Shown: positions 1-6,240, counted from the first letter of the stretch. The stretch is 6,252 nt of DNA from Ruminococcaceae bacterium UBA5391 (GCA_002410755.1 DHOL01000046.1:4999-11250); one strand, 5' to 3'. The notes: generated by a model not told the origin, from the letters alone. Numbers and translations are program-made.

Positions 1-380
1 GCCATGCGGGCAGTATGAGGCTTTTTCCCTACCAGAAAGCGACTTCCGATTACAATGTCGTAGCCTCGGGACAGCTTTTCTGCCATTGGTTCTATGTATT
101 CCGCCTGGTGCTGGCCGTCGGCGTCGAACTGGATGGCTGCATCATAATCATACATATATGCGTAGCGCATCCCCGTCTGGAAAGCTCCCGCAAGGCCAAG
201 GTTCACGGGAAGGCTGAGGAGATGGTAGCCATGCTGCCGGCAAATTTCCGCCGTGCGGTCACTGCTGCCGTCATTGACAACAACATAATCAAACTGCGGG
301 CATACCCGGCGGAGGTTCTCAACAACCCAGACGATATTCTCCGACTCGTTATAAGCGGGGATAATAATTAAAACGTGCAA
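1..380 (-). CDS. Glycosyltransferase family 2, N-terminal part (runs off left edge)
   Basis: This is the first 126 residues of a GT-A fold family 2 glycosyltransferase, and its 3' end lies outside the window. Visible motifs are PAYNE at residues 8-12 (nucleotide-sugar binding strand and loop), NDGSSD at 36-41, the metal-binding DxD as QFDADGQH at 84-91, and IGSRF at 111-115. The style is that of dolichyl/polyprenyl-phosphate sugar synthases (DPM1/GtrB-like), which load a sugar from a nucleotide donor onto a membrane lipid carrier. The acceptor cannot be told from this part. I place the start at a TTG (378-380), giving the usual beginning MHVLIIIPAYNE. A GGGAGG site at 392-397 lies 11 nt ahead of it. 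A GTG four codons upstream (390-392) overlaps that site and is less likely. The gene lies 106 nt after the GT4 gene and has its own promoter candidate. The family is certain; the exact start and role are not. Confidence 0.9.
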   Translation of the reverse strand, partial: MHVLIIIPAYNESENIVWVVENLRRVCPQFDYVVVNDGSSDRTAEICRQHGYHLLSLPVNLGLAGAFQTGMRYAYMYDYDAAIQFDADGQHQAEYIEPMAEKLSRGYDIVIGSRFLVGKKPHTARM

Positions 381-391
381 AAGCGCCTGCA

Positions 392-397
392 CCTCCC
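392..397 (-). promoter_or_regulatory. Ribosome binding site deciding the TTG start of the GT2 gene
   Basis: On the minus strand this reads GGGAGG, a near-perfect match to the anti-Shine-Dalgarno sequence. It lies 11 nt ahead of the TTG at 378-380. The alternative GTG at 390-392 overlaps the site itself and so is unlikely to be used. No ATG is available before the conserved PAYNE motif. Confidence 0.65.
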
Positions 398-446
398 TTG
401 CCCCAGGTTCCAGATTTTCAGAGCATAAATAACATAATCTAAATTT

Positions 447-475
447 ATTATATCACAGAGGCATACGCCCTGCAA
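447..475 (-). promoter_or_regulatory. Sigma-A type promoter ahead of the GT2 gene
   Basis: On the minus strand, -35 TTGCAG (470-475) is followed after exactly 17 nt by a perfect -10 TATAAT (447-452). A TG one base upstream of the -10 makes it an extended -10. Transcription would start near position 440, leaving a leader of about 60 nt before the TTG start. The -35 matches the consensus at only three of six positions, but the extended -10 compensates. It would allow the GT2 gene, and anything after it, to be expressed apart from the upstream GT4 and DUF2142 genes. Confidence 0.65.
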
Positions 476-486
476 AGCGGGAAAAA

Positions 487-1632
487 TTACAGTTCTTCCC
501 ACGGGATATTTTGCAGGGCATCGCAGGTGGATGACACTGTGAAAACCTTATCCACTTTTTGCCGGGCGGCTTCTGCCGCAGCATGGCGCCGGACTGGATC
601 GGAAAGGATATCCTTCAGCGCCTCCGCAATGGATTCCGGGCTGCCGTCCGGCAGGACTGTCCCATATTCCGGGCCGGAAATGAGTTCCCTGTTCCCGCCG
701 CATGCCGTAGTAATAATATAGCAGCCGCAGGCGGCAGCTTCCAGCATAGAGGTAGACATCCCCTCACTTTGGCTCGGCAGGCAAAAAACGTCGCTCGCTT
801 TCAGCAAAGCAAATATTTCTTTCTGGGGAAGGTTCCCCAGCACCCGTATGCGGTCACCGGACGAACACAGTTCTTTTTCCAGCGGGCCAAAACCGGCAAA
901 TGCCGCTACCGGGGCATCCGGCCCCTCCGGCAGAAGGCACACGGCTTTAGCAAGGTTCAACACACCTTTTTCCTCTACGAGGCGCCCCGTAAACAGCACC
1001 ACCGGCCTCCCGGTCGGCAGATGGTAGCGTGAGCGGACAGAATTCCGGTCTACGCCGTGAGTCTCTTTTTCGATCTGCGGCAAATCAATGAAATTGTACA
1101 GCACGCCTTTTGCGTCGATTTTAAAATGTTTCAGCCATTCACAGCCAGCATGGCTCACCGCGTAAAAAGCAGGCACCCGGCTCCGGAGAACCGACGTGAT
1201 AAAATGCTCATACCATTCGCCGCAGCGGTTCCAGAACGGGCTGCCGATATTCAGGTGCCCCGCGCCATGTTCAATCAGGATAAATTTTTTGTGCTGCTTA
1301 TGGCAACGCAGCGCTGAGAAAAAAGAGAGCGGGTAAAACCGTGTCTGGACAACAATACGGTCTGACTGGGCCAGAAACTTATCGAGCGTCCGGTAAAACG
1401 CCGGGCCCGCCTCTACGACAGGGAAACGTCCGCTGAGCGCAAGGAATCCGGGCACACGGATAACCTCAATTCCGTCCTTATCGGTCTCCCGCTCCGGCAA
1501 ACCGGGACGGGCACTTGTAACAACAACAGCATGTTCGCCGCGCGCTGTCAGCTCCTTTGCAAGGTTGTGCGTGTAGCGCTCAACTCCGCCGGGAACCGGC
1601 AGATACTGCGCCGTAATAAAACAATAGGTCAC
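487..1632 (-). CDS. Glycosyltransferase family 4 (GT-B fold)
   Basis: A complete 381-residue retaining GT4 glycosyltransferase that transfers a sugar from a nucleotide donor to a growing surface glycan or lipid-linked sugar at the cytoplasmic face. The N-terminal Rossmann half opens with the family's glycine loop, GGVERYTHNLA (residues 15-25). The C-terminal half has FTGRLVEEKG at 214-223, whose Arg and Lys normally bind the donor diphosphate. It also has the EX7E motif with E290 and E298 in SEGMSTSMLEAAACG, followed by a GGNREL donor-binding turn at 312-317. Length is normal for the family and no signal peptide is visible. The start is GTG at 1630-1632, with GGAG (1641-1644) 8 nt ahead. An in-frame TGA lies nine codons upstream and no ATG lies between, so the choice is firm. 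It follows the DUF2142 gene by 58 nt, probably in one transcript. Donor and acceptor are unknown. Confidence 0.93.
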   Translation of the reverse strand: MTYCFITAQYLPVPGGVERYTHNLAKELTARGEHAVVVTSARPGLPERETDKDGIEVIRVPGFLALSGRFPVVEAGPAFYRTLDKFLAQSDRIVVQTRFYPLSFFSALRCHKQHKKFILIEHGAGHLNIGSPFWNRCGEWYEHFITSVLRSRVPAFYAVSHAGCEWLKHFKIDAKGVLYNFIDLPQIEKETHGVDRNSVRSRYHLPTGRPVVLFTGRLVEEKGVLNLAKAVCLLPEGPDAPVAAFAGFGPLEKELCSSGDRIRVLGNLPQKEIFALLKASDVFCLPSQSEGMSTSMLEAAACGCYIITTACGGNRELISGPEYGTVLPDGSPESIAEALKDILSDPVRRHAAAEAARQKVDKVFTVSSTCDALQNIPWEEL

Positions 1633-1690
1633 ATTTTCAGCTCCAGTTGCATATCTTCAAGCTTCAGGTCTCTTGCTGCGTTACTTAGGT

Positions 1691-3607
1691 TTATGCCAGG
1701 TTGTTTGTGAGGATTTCCAGCAGCACAAAGAATTCCGCACAGGTTCCGCAGAAGAAAATCCGCCGGTCTGTCGGCTTTTTTGCAAGGATACGGTCCTGCC
1801 TTGCCAGCAGTAGGATAACCGGAAGAAGCGGCAGGAAATACCTTCCCTGGATGCCCTGAAACCACTTGACACCAACGAGTGTCCATGTCATTGCAGCATA
1901 GTTCACACCGGCAAACACCAGCAAAGCAACCGCCGCAAACCCCCACTTGTATTTTGGGGACAGGCGGGGAATCCGGTTATTCTCATCCTCCTGCCAGATG
2001 CATGCAAGGGCAAGCAAAATGTAAAAGAGATAAATCCAGAAATAATCGACATGGACATTGTGCCATGCAAGGCCGCTGCCGACCAGCTCACCCATTGTAA
2101 CTTCCTTCGCATTTTTCAGCGTAGAAAGCGAAAGCAGGAAGAAGGAGCGGATATGGTGGTACATATAGCCGAGCGTATAGCGGGCCTGATTGCTCTTGGA
2201 AAGATACTCTGCGGCATTGCTTCCAGTCAGCACCAGCATCAACGCACAGGAGGCAAAAAATGTACCCCAACGGTAGGCATACGCCCTTCGGGAATCCCCA
2301 AAGCGGCTCTTTGGGACAAACAGCGCAAACAGGCAGAAAAAGAGGTACACTTTGCTCGGTACAAGCAGCACGATTGACAGGGCAAAAGGCAGCCAGTCTT
2401 TCCAGCTGTAAATTTCCCCCTTTGGCTTTGCCATAAGGCGCAACCAGCAGGCAACAACCAGATAGGCCATTGGGAACATGCCAAGGTCATAGGAAACACT
2501 GCTCCCAAGGTGCAAAGCCATTGGGGAAATCGACGCAAGTGCAAAAAAGCCTTTCCGCACCGGTGCCATCCGGATAGCAAGCGTGCACAGCAGCAGATAG
2601 ACAAGGGATGCAGCAAGGCGTGCAAGGTAAAACGTGGTAATCCCATTCAGTTTAAGCAGGCGCCCCAGTGTAATGCCCAGGCCGCCTGCACAGTAAGCCG
2701 GCCCATCCCAGGAAAGCCTGCCAATCTGCTTGGTCACGAGATCTGTATCTTTTGCAGACTTTCCTACAGCGTGCCAGAGCTCCAAATAAGTTTCCTTGTC
2801 CGGCGGCTTTCCAACCCAGTAAATCTGGCTTTCCAGAGAATCAAGGTCTTCTTTCCGTGCGGTAATCATGAAGTCGGAGCAGGAATTCCCCATCAGCCTG
2901 TCCGAAATGCGGTAAGCCTGCTGATAATGGTCATATTCATCCGGCACCGACGTAATCGGGAGGGCAATTTCAAAGGCCAGGATCAGCGGCAGCCCTACCG
3001 CGGCAAAAATCCAGTGGAGCTTCGCGTGAAAGACAAACAGCATCAGGTAGGCAAGCAAAACCGCGGCACTGACACATGAAAAAAGAATCCAGTACCCTTT
3101 CATCAGGGTATAATTGTTTGATGAATAGCAAAACCCGTTCAAAGTGGCGTCCAGTTTCCCATCCTGCGTCACGTTGACATAAAAAGGCGTATATCCTTCC
3201 AGGACGAACTGGATCCGGATTGTTGCAGGCTTGTCCGGCCTCAGGCGTATTTGAAAATTGCTTAACACCGTGCAGTAGGCCTTGTCTGACAAGGCAGGAT
3301 AATAAACCTTCTGCTGGGCAACAAGATGCCCATCAGAAGCGTAGGCGCTGGCAGTCAGATATCCGCTCGCCAGCCGGTCATTTTCCGGGCACCAGAGTGA
3401 CACGCGACGCAGCACCGCATCATCGGCACAGTTGATTTCAATCGTCTGTCCGTTTTTGACTTCTTCTGTCTGTGTGACAGCATTGTCTGTGACTTTTACT
3501 GTGTCAATCTCATCAAAAATAGTATGGAAAAAATACCATCCGCATACCGCAATCACCGCACAGATTAAAATGAAGACAGCGGTCTTTTTCCCTATCTGCC
3601 TTTTCAT
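1691..3607 (-). CDS. DUF2142 family polytopic membrane protein
   Basis: A 638-residue integral membrane protein with the marks of DUF2142: PDEYDHYQQAYRIS at 222-235, SSVSYDLG at 369-376 and GIQGRYFLP at 585-593. By eye it has one N-terminal helix (about 9-28), an extracytoplasmic domain of about 140 residues (30-170), and roughly eleven further hydrophobic segments from 171 to the C-terminus. DUF2142 proteins occur in polysaccharide clusters and are thought to resemble GT-C membrane glycosyltransferases. The acidic PDE...H loop just after a helix fits that idea, but activity is an inference. The longest open frame starts at 3634, where I see no ribosome site. The ATG at 3605-3607 has GGAAAGGG (3616-3623) 8 nt ahead and begins MKRQIGKK, a good positive-inside anchor, so I use it. 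The gene lies directly upstream of GT4 and 139 nt after the lipoprotein gene. Confidence 0.88.
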   Translation of the reverse strand: MKRQIGKKTAVFILICAVIAVCGWYFFHTIFDEIDTVKVTDNAVTQTEEVKNGQTIEINCADDAVLRRVSLWCPENDRLASGYLTASAYASDGHLVAQQKVYYPALSDKAYCTVLSNFQIRLRPDKPATIRIQFVLEGYTPFYVNVTQDGKLDATLNGFCYSSNNYTLMKGYWILFSCVSAAVLLAYLMLFVFHAKLHWIFAAVGLPLILAFEIALPITSVPDEYDHYQQAYRISDRLMGNSCSDFMITARKEDLDSLESQIYWVGKPPDKETYLELWHAVGKSAKDTDLVTKQIGRLSWDGPAYCAGGLGITLGRLLKLNGITTFYLARLAASLVYLLLCTLAIRMAPVRKGFFALASISPMALHLGSSVSYDLGMFPMAYLVVACWLRLMAKPKGEIYSWKDWLPFALSIVLLVPSKVYLFFCLFALFVPKSRFGDSRRAYAYRWGTFFASCALMLVLTGSNAAEYLSKSNQARYTLGYMYHHIRSFFLLSLSTLKNAKEVTMGELVGSGLAWHNVHVDYFWIYLFYILLALACIWQEDENNRIPRLSPKYKWGFAAVALLVFAGVNYAAMTWTLVGVKWFQGIQGRYFLPLLPVILLLARQDRILAKKPTDRRIFFCGTCAEFFVLLEILTNNLA

Positions 3608-3746
3608 GGCAATTACCCTTTCCGTTATTTTCATCCGGGCACTGTGCCGGTAGCAGAATGTGAAACCGGTATCTGTTTTCTGCCCTGGCCCGCGCCAGTA
3701 ATAAAGTCCAACTAGTATTTTATTTTTAAATTATCCATCTAGTTTA

Positions 3747-4283
3747 TCAGCGCAGGTTTGTTGGCACAACTGTTTCAGCCTGTGCTATACCAGAGTTTTG
3801 GAAAGAAACTTTAAGTTCCCGGTCTGGTACAGAAAGTGTCTCCGGAATTCCTGTTTTCCCGTTCGCCGTCAACTGAAATTCACAGCCTTTAAGACTGCCG
3901 GAAAAAGTATTCTGCCCATCTGCTGCCAATGCGCCCGGTTTTTCTGCACAGTCCAGGATGGTCACAAGCAGGGCCGGAAAAGAATCGTCCGGCAGTGCGC
4001 ACGTTCCGCTTTGGGCTGAAAGGCCACAGTAAGTTGCAGTAAAGTTGCTGCCGTTCCAATACCATTTTAACCCCTTTCCGTTGCCGGAGAGAATTTCAAC
4101 TGTTGCGTCCTCCTGCCCGGAACGGCAGAATTCACAGATAAATTCACCGCTTGGGCAAGTCGCATCAGCACGACAGGAAAATATAAAGTTAAGGTCTTTG
4201 GGTTCAAGCGTCTTACCGCCCGACGAACATCCAAACAGAAACAGAAAACTGAAAGCAAAGCAGAAAGCAAGAAAGCGCTTCAT
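3747..4283 (-). CDS. Cysteine-rich putative lipoprotein, function unknown
   Basis: A 178-residue secreted protein that I cannot assign to a named function. It has a positively charged start (MKR), a very hydrophobic Phe/Leu-rich helix (4-17) and a lipobox, LFGC, with the lipidated Cys at 19. It should therefore be anchored to the outer face of the membrane. The mature part is about 160 residues, looks beta-rich, and has no other membrane segment. It holds eight further cysteines (37, 43, 50, 53, 86, 95, 112, 134), an even number that could form four disulfides. The pattern of alternating strands and the ending GIPETLSVPDRELKVSF faintly recall LolA-like folds, but this is only an impression. 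The start is ATG at 4281-4283, with GGAGG (4290-4294) 6 nt ahead. The TTG one codon earlier sits too close to that site. It follows the AcpS-dehydratase gene by 41 nt and ends in tandem TGA TAA stops. Confidence 0.8.
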   Translation of the reverse strand: MKRFLAFCFAFSFLFLFGCSSGGKTLEPKDLNFIFSCRADATCPSGEFICEFCRSGQEDATVEILSGNGKGLKWYWNGSNFTATYCGLSAQSGTCALPDDSFPALLVTILDCAEKPGALAADGQNTFSGSLKGCEFQLTANGKTGIPETLSVPDRELKVSFQNSGIAQAETVVPTNLR

Positions 4284-4289
4284 CAACCG

Positions 4290-4294
4290 CCTCC
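4290..4294 (-). promoter_or_regulatory. Ribosome binding site of the lipoprotein gene
   Basis: GGAGG on the minus strand, 6 nt before the ATG at 4281-4283. This spacing favours ATG over the adjacent in-frame TTG at 4284-4286, which would be only 3 nt away. The site begins four bases after a small hairpin that could affect its access. Confidence 0.75.
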
Positions 4295-4298
4295 GAAG

Positions 4299-4316
4299 AA
4301 AGCGGAAAGCCGCTTT
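4299..4316 (-). other. Intercistronic hairpin between dehydratase and lipoprotein genes
   Basis: On the minus strand AAAGCGG and CCGCTTT form a perfect 7-bp stem around a 4-nt CTTT loop. It extends further with one mismatch and G-U pairs. A competing 6-bp stem is also possible: AGCCGC (4321-4326), overlapping the dehydratase stop codon, pairs with GCGGCT (4308-4313), which lies inside the first hairpin. The two cannot coexist. No T-run follows, so I do not call a terminator. It may stabilise or segment the mRNA, or tune access to the ribosome site four bases downstream. This could also be chance in a GC-rich gap. Confidence 0.4.
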
Positions 4317-4324
4317 TCCCGCGG

Positions 4325-5563
4325 CTACCGCCCGATTTTCAGGAACAGCTCCGGAAGCATGTCAAGGAGGTCCGTCGGCAGCATGGCACTTTGCGATTTT
4401 TCCGCCGCACAGAAATCACCGGCCAGTCCATGCAGATAAACTGCACCTACTGCTGCATCGTAAGGAGCAATCCCCTGGGCAGCAAAAGAAGCTGTCATGC
4501 CCGCAAGGACATCACCGCTGCCTCCTTTTGCCATGCCGGGGTTTCCCGTAGAATTGCGGTACAGCCTTCCGTCTGGTGCAGCGACAAGCGTTCCTGCACC
4601 TTTCAGGACAAGGATGACATGGTGCTCAGAAGAAAAGCAGCGTGCAATTTCTTCCCGGTGCGACTGCACTTCGGCGGCCGTAGTGCCCAGCAGGCGGGCC
4701 ATCTCCCCTGGATGCGGCGTCAGGATCAGCGGCTCCCGGCACGTCTCCAGAGAATATTTATGCTTTGCAACATAATTTATGCCGTCTGCGTCCACAACAA
4801 CCGGCACAGTTGATTCTTTCAGGACCTGAGCGGCAACCGAAGCATTCTTTCCGAGACCACATCCGGTAAGGATAGCACTCGAACGGGAAATCGCCCCCGA
4901 AAGTACCCTTTTGTCATCCGCAGAAAGCGAACCGTCCGGAAGCGGATGAAGCAGTGTAAATACCGGTTCAGCAAGCCGCGAGGCAACAATCGGATAAATG
5001 GAAACCGGTAGTGCAGCTTCCACAAGGCCCGCGCCACACCGCAGCGCAGCGCCAATGCTCATGGCTGCGGCACCAGCCATTCCCTCACTGCCACAGACAC
5101 AGAGGAGCCGGCCATAATCGCCTTTATTGCTTTCCGCCGCACGCGGCTTCAGCATTGTGCGAAGGGTGCGCAGACCTTCACAGTCTGAAAGCGGCTCTAC
5201 AGCTGGCCCCACAGCAGCAACAACAGCAGAGGCATACTCTTCCGTATGGGTTATGCTCACGGAAAATTTTGCACCGGCTGCAAGTTTTTGTGCACTGCCG
5301 GAAAGCCTGAGGAACGGCTTCCCTGTCTTTTCCATACGGAGAAGCTGCACATCTGGAAGGCGGAACGACCAAATTCCGGTTCCCATAGCCTTTGCAAACG
5401 CTTCTTTCGCACAGAAATCAGCAGCAGCACTGGGGGCAGGGAAACCGTGCGCCGCAAGCTGGGAAAGCTCGCCGCTTCCAAATACCTTTTCGCGGAAACG
5501 CGGATTTTCCATCAGTCTGCGAATCCGTCCGATTTCAATAAGGTCAGTTCCTACCGAAAGCAA
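4325..5563 (-). CDS. Fusion of holo-ACP synthase (AcpS) and ADP-dependent NAD(P)H-hydrate dehydratase
   Basis: A 412-residue cytosolic protein with two enzymes in one chain. Residues 1-118 are AcpS, which moves 4'-phosphopantetheine from CoA onto acyl carrier protein. Visible are the N-terminal VGTDLIEIGRI with metal ligand D7, FCAKEAFAKAMGTG with E54 and K58, and SVSITHTEEYASAVV at 101-115. Residues from about 127 to 412 are the dehydratase (NnrD/CARKD, EC 4.2.1.136), which repairs hydrated NAD(P)H using ADP. Its motifs are KGDYGRLL (147-154), GAGLV, VDADGIN (257-263), LTPHPGEMARLLG (281-293), LVLKGAGT and GNPGMAKGGSGDVLAG (340-355) with the catalytic Asp at 351. The usual epimerase half is absent. 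The frame stays open well upstream, but that stretch overlaps the previous gene. I choose TTG at 5561-5563, giving MLSVGTDL, with AGGTGG 6 nt ahead. It overlaps the upstream gene by 20 nt, suggesting coupled translation. Both domains look intact. Confidence 0.9.
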   Translation of the reverse strand: MLSVGTDLIEIGRIRRLMENPRFREKVFGSGELSQLAAHGFPAPSAAADFCAKEAFAKAMGTGIWSFRLPDVQLLRMEKTGKPFLRLSGSAQKLAAGAKFSVSITHTEEYASAVVAAVGPAVEPLSDCEGLRTLRTMLKPRAAESNKGDYGRLLCVCGSEGMAGAAAMSIGAALRCGAGLVEAALPVSIYPIVASRLAEPVFTLLHPLPDGSLSADDKRVLSGAISRSSAILTGCGLGKNASVAAQVLKESTVPVVVDADGINYVAKHKYSLETCREPLILTPHPGEMARLLGTTAAEVQSHREEIARCFSSEHHVILVLKGAGTLVAAPDGRLYRNSTGNPGMAKGGSGDVLAGMTASFAAQGIAPYDAAVGAVYLHGLAGDFCAAEKSQSAMLPTDLLDMLPELFLKIGR

Positions 5564-6053
5564 CAAAAGCCACCTGCCTCGGGATAAACGGTTTAATTGC
5601 CTCCATTGTCTTTGACTCGGGGCTGAAAACGACAAGCATATTCCCGTTTTTCGTCGTATGTGCACAGAAATACCATGCATCTTTTCCACTGTCATATTCC
5701 GAGACAAAGCACGGCTTAAAATTGGGTTTCTCCTTAATAAGTTCCGGGCGGAACTTCCCAATCTCCTCAATCTCGTGTGCATCAACGGTCAACACTTGCT
5801 TGCGCTTGCTGCGGTTGATTATTTTATCAATAGTGATGCTTCCGTTTGTAACGCTGTACTCAAACTCCAAATTGCGGGAAGCAATTAGGTAATAAGCAAC
5901 AAAGAAGACAGCAAGCCAGATAAAAAAAGTAAAAAGCGGAACCCGTAAGGAAAGGAAAACAATAATAATGGTGCCAATGATCGCCGCGGCAATGATGGCA
6001 TAATCTTTCGGTCCATGTTTCTTTTTGACCAACTGCTCCACAAAAATGTCCAT
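5544..6053 (-). CDS. Small membrane protein with PH-like cytosolic domain, resembles DUF6106
   Basis: A 169-residue protein of unknown function. A short charged N-terminus (MDIFVEQLVKKKHGPKD) is followed by two hydrophobic segments (about 18-36 and 38-57). A soluble domain of about 105 residues then begins RNLEFEYSVTNGSITIDKI. This arrangement of two helices followed by a beta-rich domain with alternating strands looks like membrane-anchored bacterial PH-like proteins. The wording of the N-terminus and of the EYSVTNG stretch resembles my memory of the clostridial family DUF6106, which I cannot verify here. An in-frame ATG at 6102-6104 has no ribosome site. The ATG at 6051-6053 has GGAGG (6060-6064) 6 nt ahead and is preferred. 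The last 20 nt overlap the start of the AcpS fusion. It is the first gene of the operon, directly behind the promoter region. No catalytic motif is visible. Confidence 0.82.
   Translation of the reverse strand: MDIFVEQLVKKKHGPKDYAIIAAAIIGTIIIVFLSLRVPLFTFFIWLAVFFVAYYLIASRNLEFEYSVTNGSITIDKIINRSKRKQVLTVDAHEIEEIGKFRPELIKEKPNFKPCFVSEYDSGKDAWYFCAHTTKNGNMLVVFSPESKTMEAIKPFIPRQVAFVAFGRN
5570..5575 (-). promoter_or_regulatory. Ribosome binding site deciding the TTG start of the AcpS fusion
   Basis: AGGTGG on the minus strand, inside the 3' end of the upstream coding sequence. It is 6 nt before the TTG at 5561-5563 and 3 nt before another TTG at 5564-5566. The first gives MLSVGTDL, matching the normal N-terminus of AcpS proteins, in which the GTD motif comes within about seven residues of the start. 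No ATG lies close to it in frame. Confidence 0.6.
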
Positions 6054-6059
6054 TCTGCG

Positions 6060-6064
6060 CCTCC
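6060..6064 (-). promoter_or_regulatory. Ribosome binding site of the DUF6106-like gene
   Basis: GGAGG on the minus strand, 6 nt before the ATG at 6051-6053. It decides against the longer reading from 6104, which would add 17 Arg/Lys-rich residues without any ribosome site and would begin inside the AT-rich leader. Confidence 0.8.
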
Positions 6065-6126
6065 GGAAAAGATTTTTTATTTTATTGCCTATACTATAAA
6101 ACAAAACAGGAATTCATAATAGTTTT

Positions 6127-6155
6127 ATTTTACCATACTGTCCTCCGTTTTACAA
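6127..6155 (-). promoter_or_regulatory. Candidate minus-strand promoter for the DUF6106-like/AcpS/lipoprotein operon
   Basis: On the minus strand, -35 TTGTAA (6150-6155) is followed after 17 nt by -10 TAAAAT (6127-6132). A TG one base upstream gives an extended -10. Start of transcription would be near 6120, with a leader of about 67 nt. A frame-shifted reading of the same stretch (TTGAAT, 17 nt, TATGGT at 6132-6160) is weaker. A second TATAGT at 6093-6098 has no fitting -35. Confidence 0.5.
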
Positions 6156-6211
6156 TTCAAAAAAAGCTAAACTCAATGGGGAGGCTGCCGTTTGCCTTTC
6201 CTACAAATTTC

Positions 6212-6240
6212 TTGCAATTACAGCCGCGCCGTGTTATAGT
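6212..6240 (+). promoter_or_regulatory. Plus-strand sigma-A type promoter for a gene beyond the window
   Basis: TTGCAA (6212-6217), a 17-nt spacer and TATAGT (6235-6240) make a well-spaced housekeeping promoter pointing right. Transcription would begin at about 6247, five bases before the window ends. The gene it serves is therefore outside and divergent to everything annotated here. Confidence 0.6.

Noticed and set aside
559..1032. Open frame of 157 codons on the plus strand
   Set aside because: It is antisense to the GT4 C-terminal half and shows no motif; the GT4 frame is unambiguous.
1629..1946. Minus-strand open frame of 105 codons reading into the GT4 start
   Set aside because: It overlaps the DUF2142 C-terminus in another frame and has a composition typical of a shadow. 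Its end at the ATGTGAC sequence is coincidental.
2510..3079. Open frame of 189 codons on the plus strand
   Set aside because: It lies fully opposite the DUF2142 gene, whose family motifs are clear. Its translation is rich in Lys, Arg, Gln and Pro with no domain, as expected of an antisense shadow.
3635..3650. GC-rich near-palindrome considered as a terminator
   Set aside because: It can form a short stem, but no T-run follows on either strand.
3683..3698. Small CTGGC/GCCAG hairpin in the gap before DUF2142
   Set aside because: A 5-bp stem without a T-run; too weak to call regulatory.
3710..3744. AACTAG...CTAGTT inverted repeat after the lipoprotein stop
   Set aside because: The arms are only 6 bp and 23 AT-rich bases apart, likely by chance. 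It is not a terminator and matches no operator I know.
5211..5235. CAG/CAA-rich run near the fusion junction
   Set aside because: It encodes the ordinary Ala/Val-rich last strand of AcpS on the minus strand, so it is not a meaningful microsatellite.
5127..5615. Open frame of 162 codons on the plus strand
   Set aside because: It is antisense to the AcpS domain and shows no recognisable motif, ribosome site or promoter.
5564..5785. N-terminal extension of the AcpS fusion from an ATG at 5785
   Set aside because: The added 74 residues are Arg-rich, match no domain and overlap the DUF6106-like coding sequence. AcpS proteins begin a few residues before the GTD motif.
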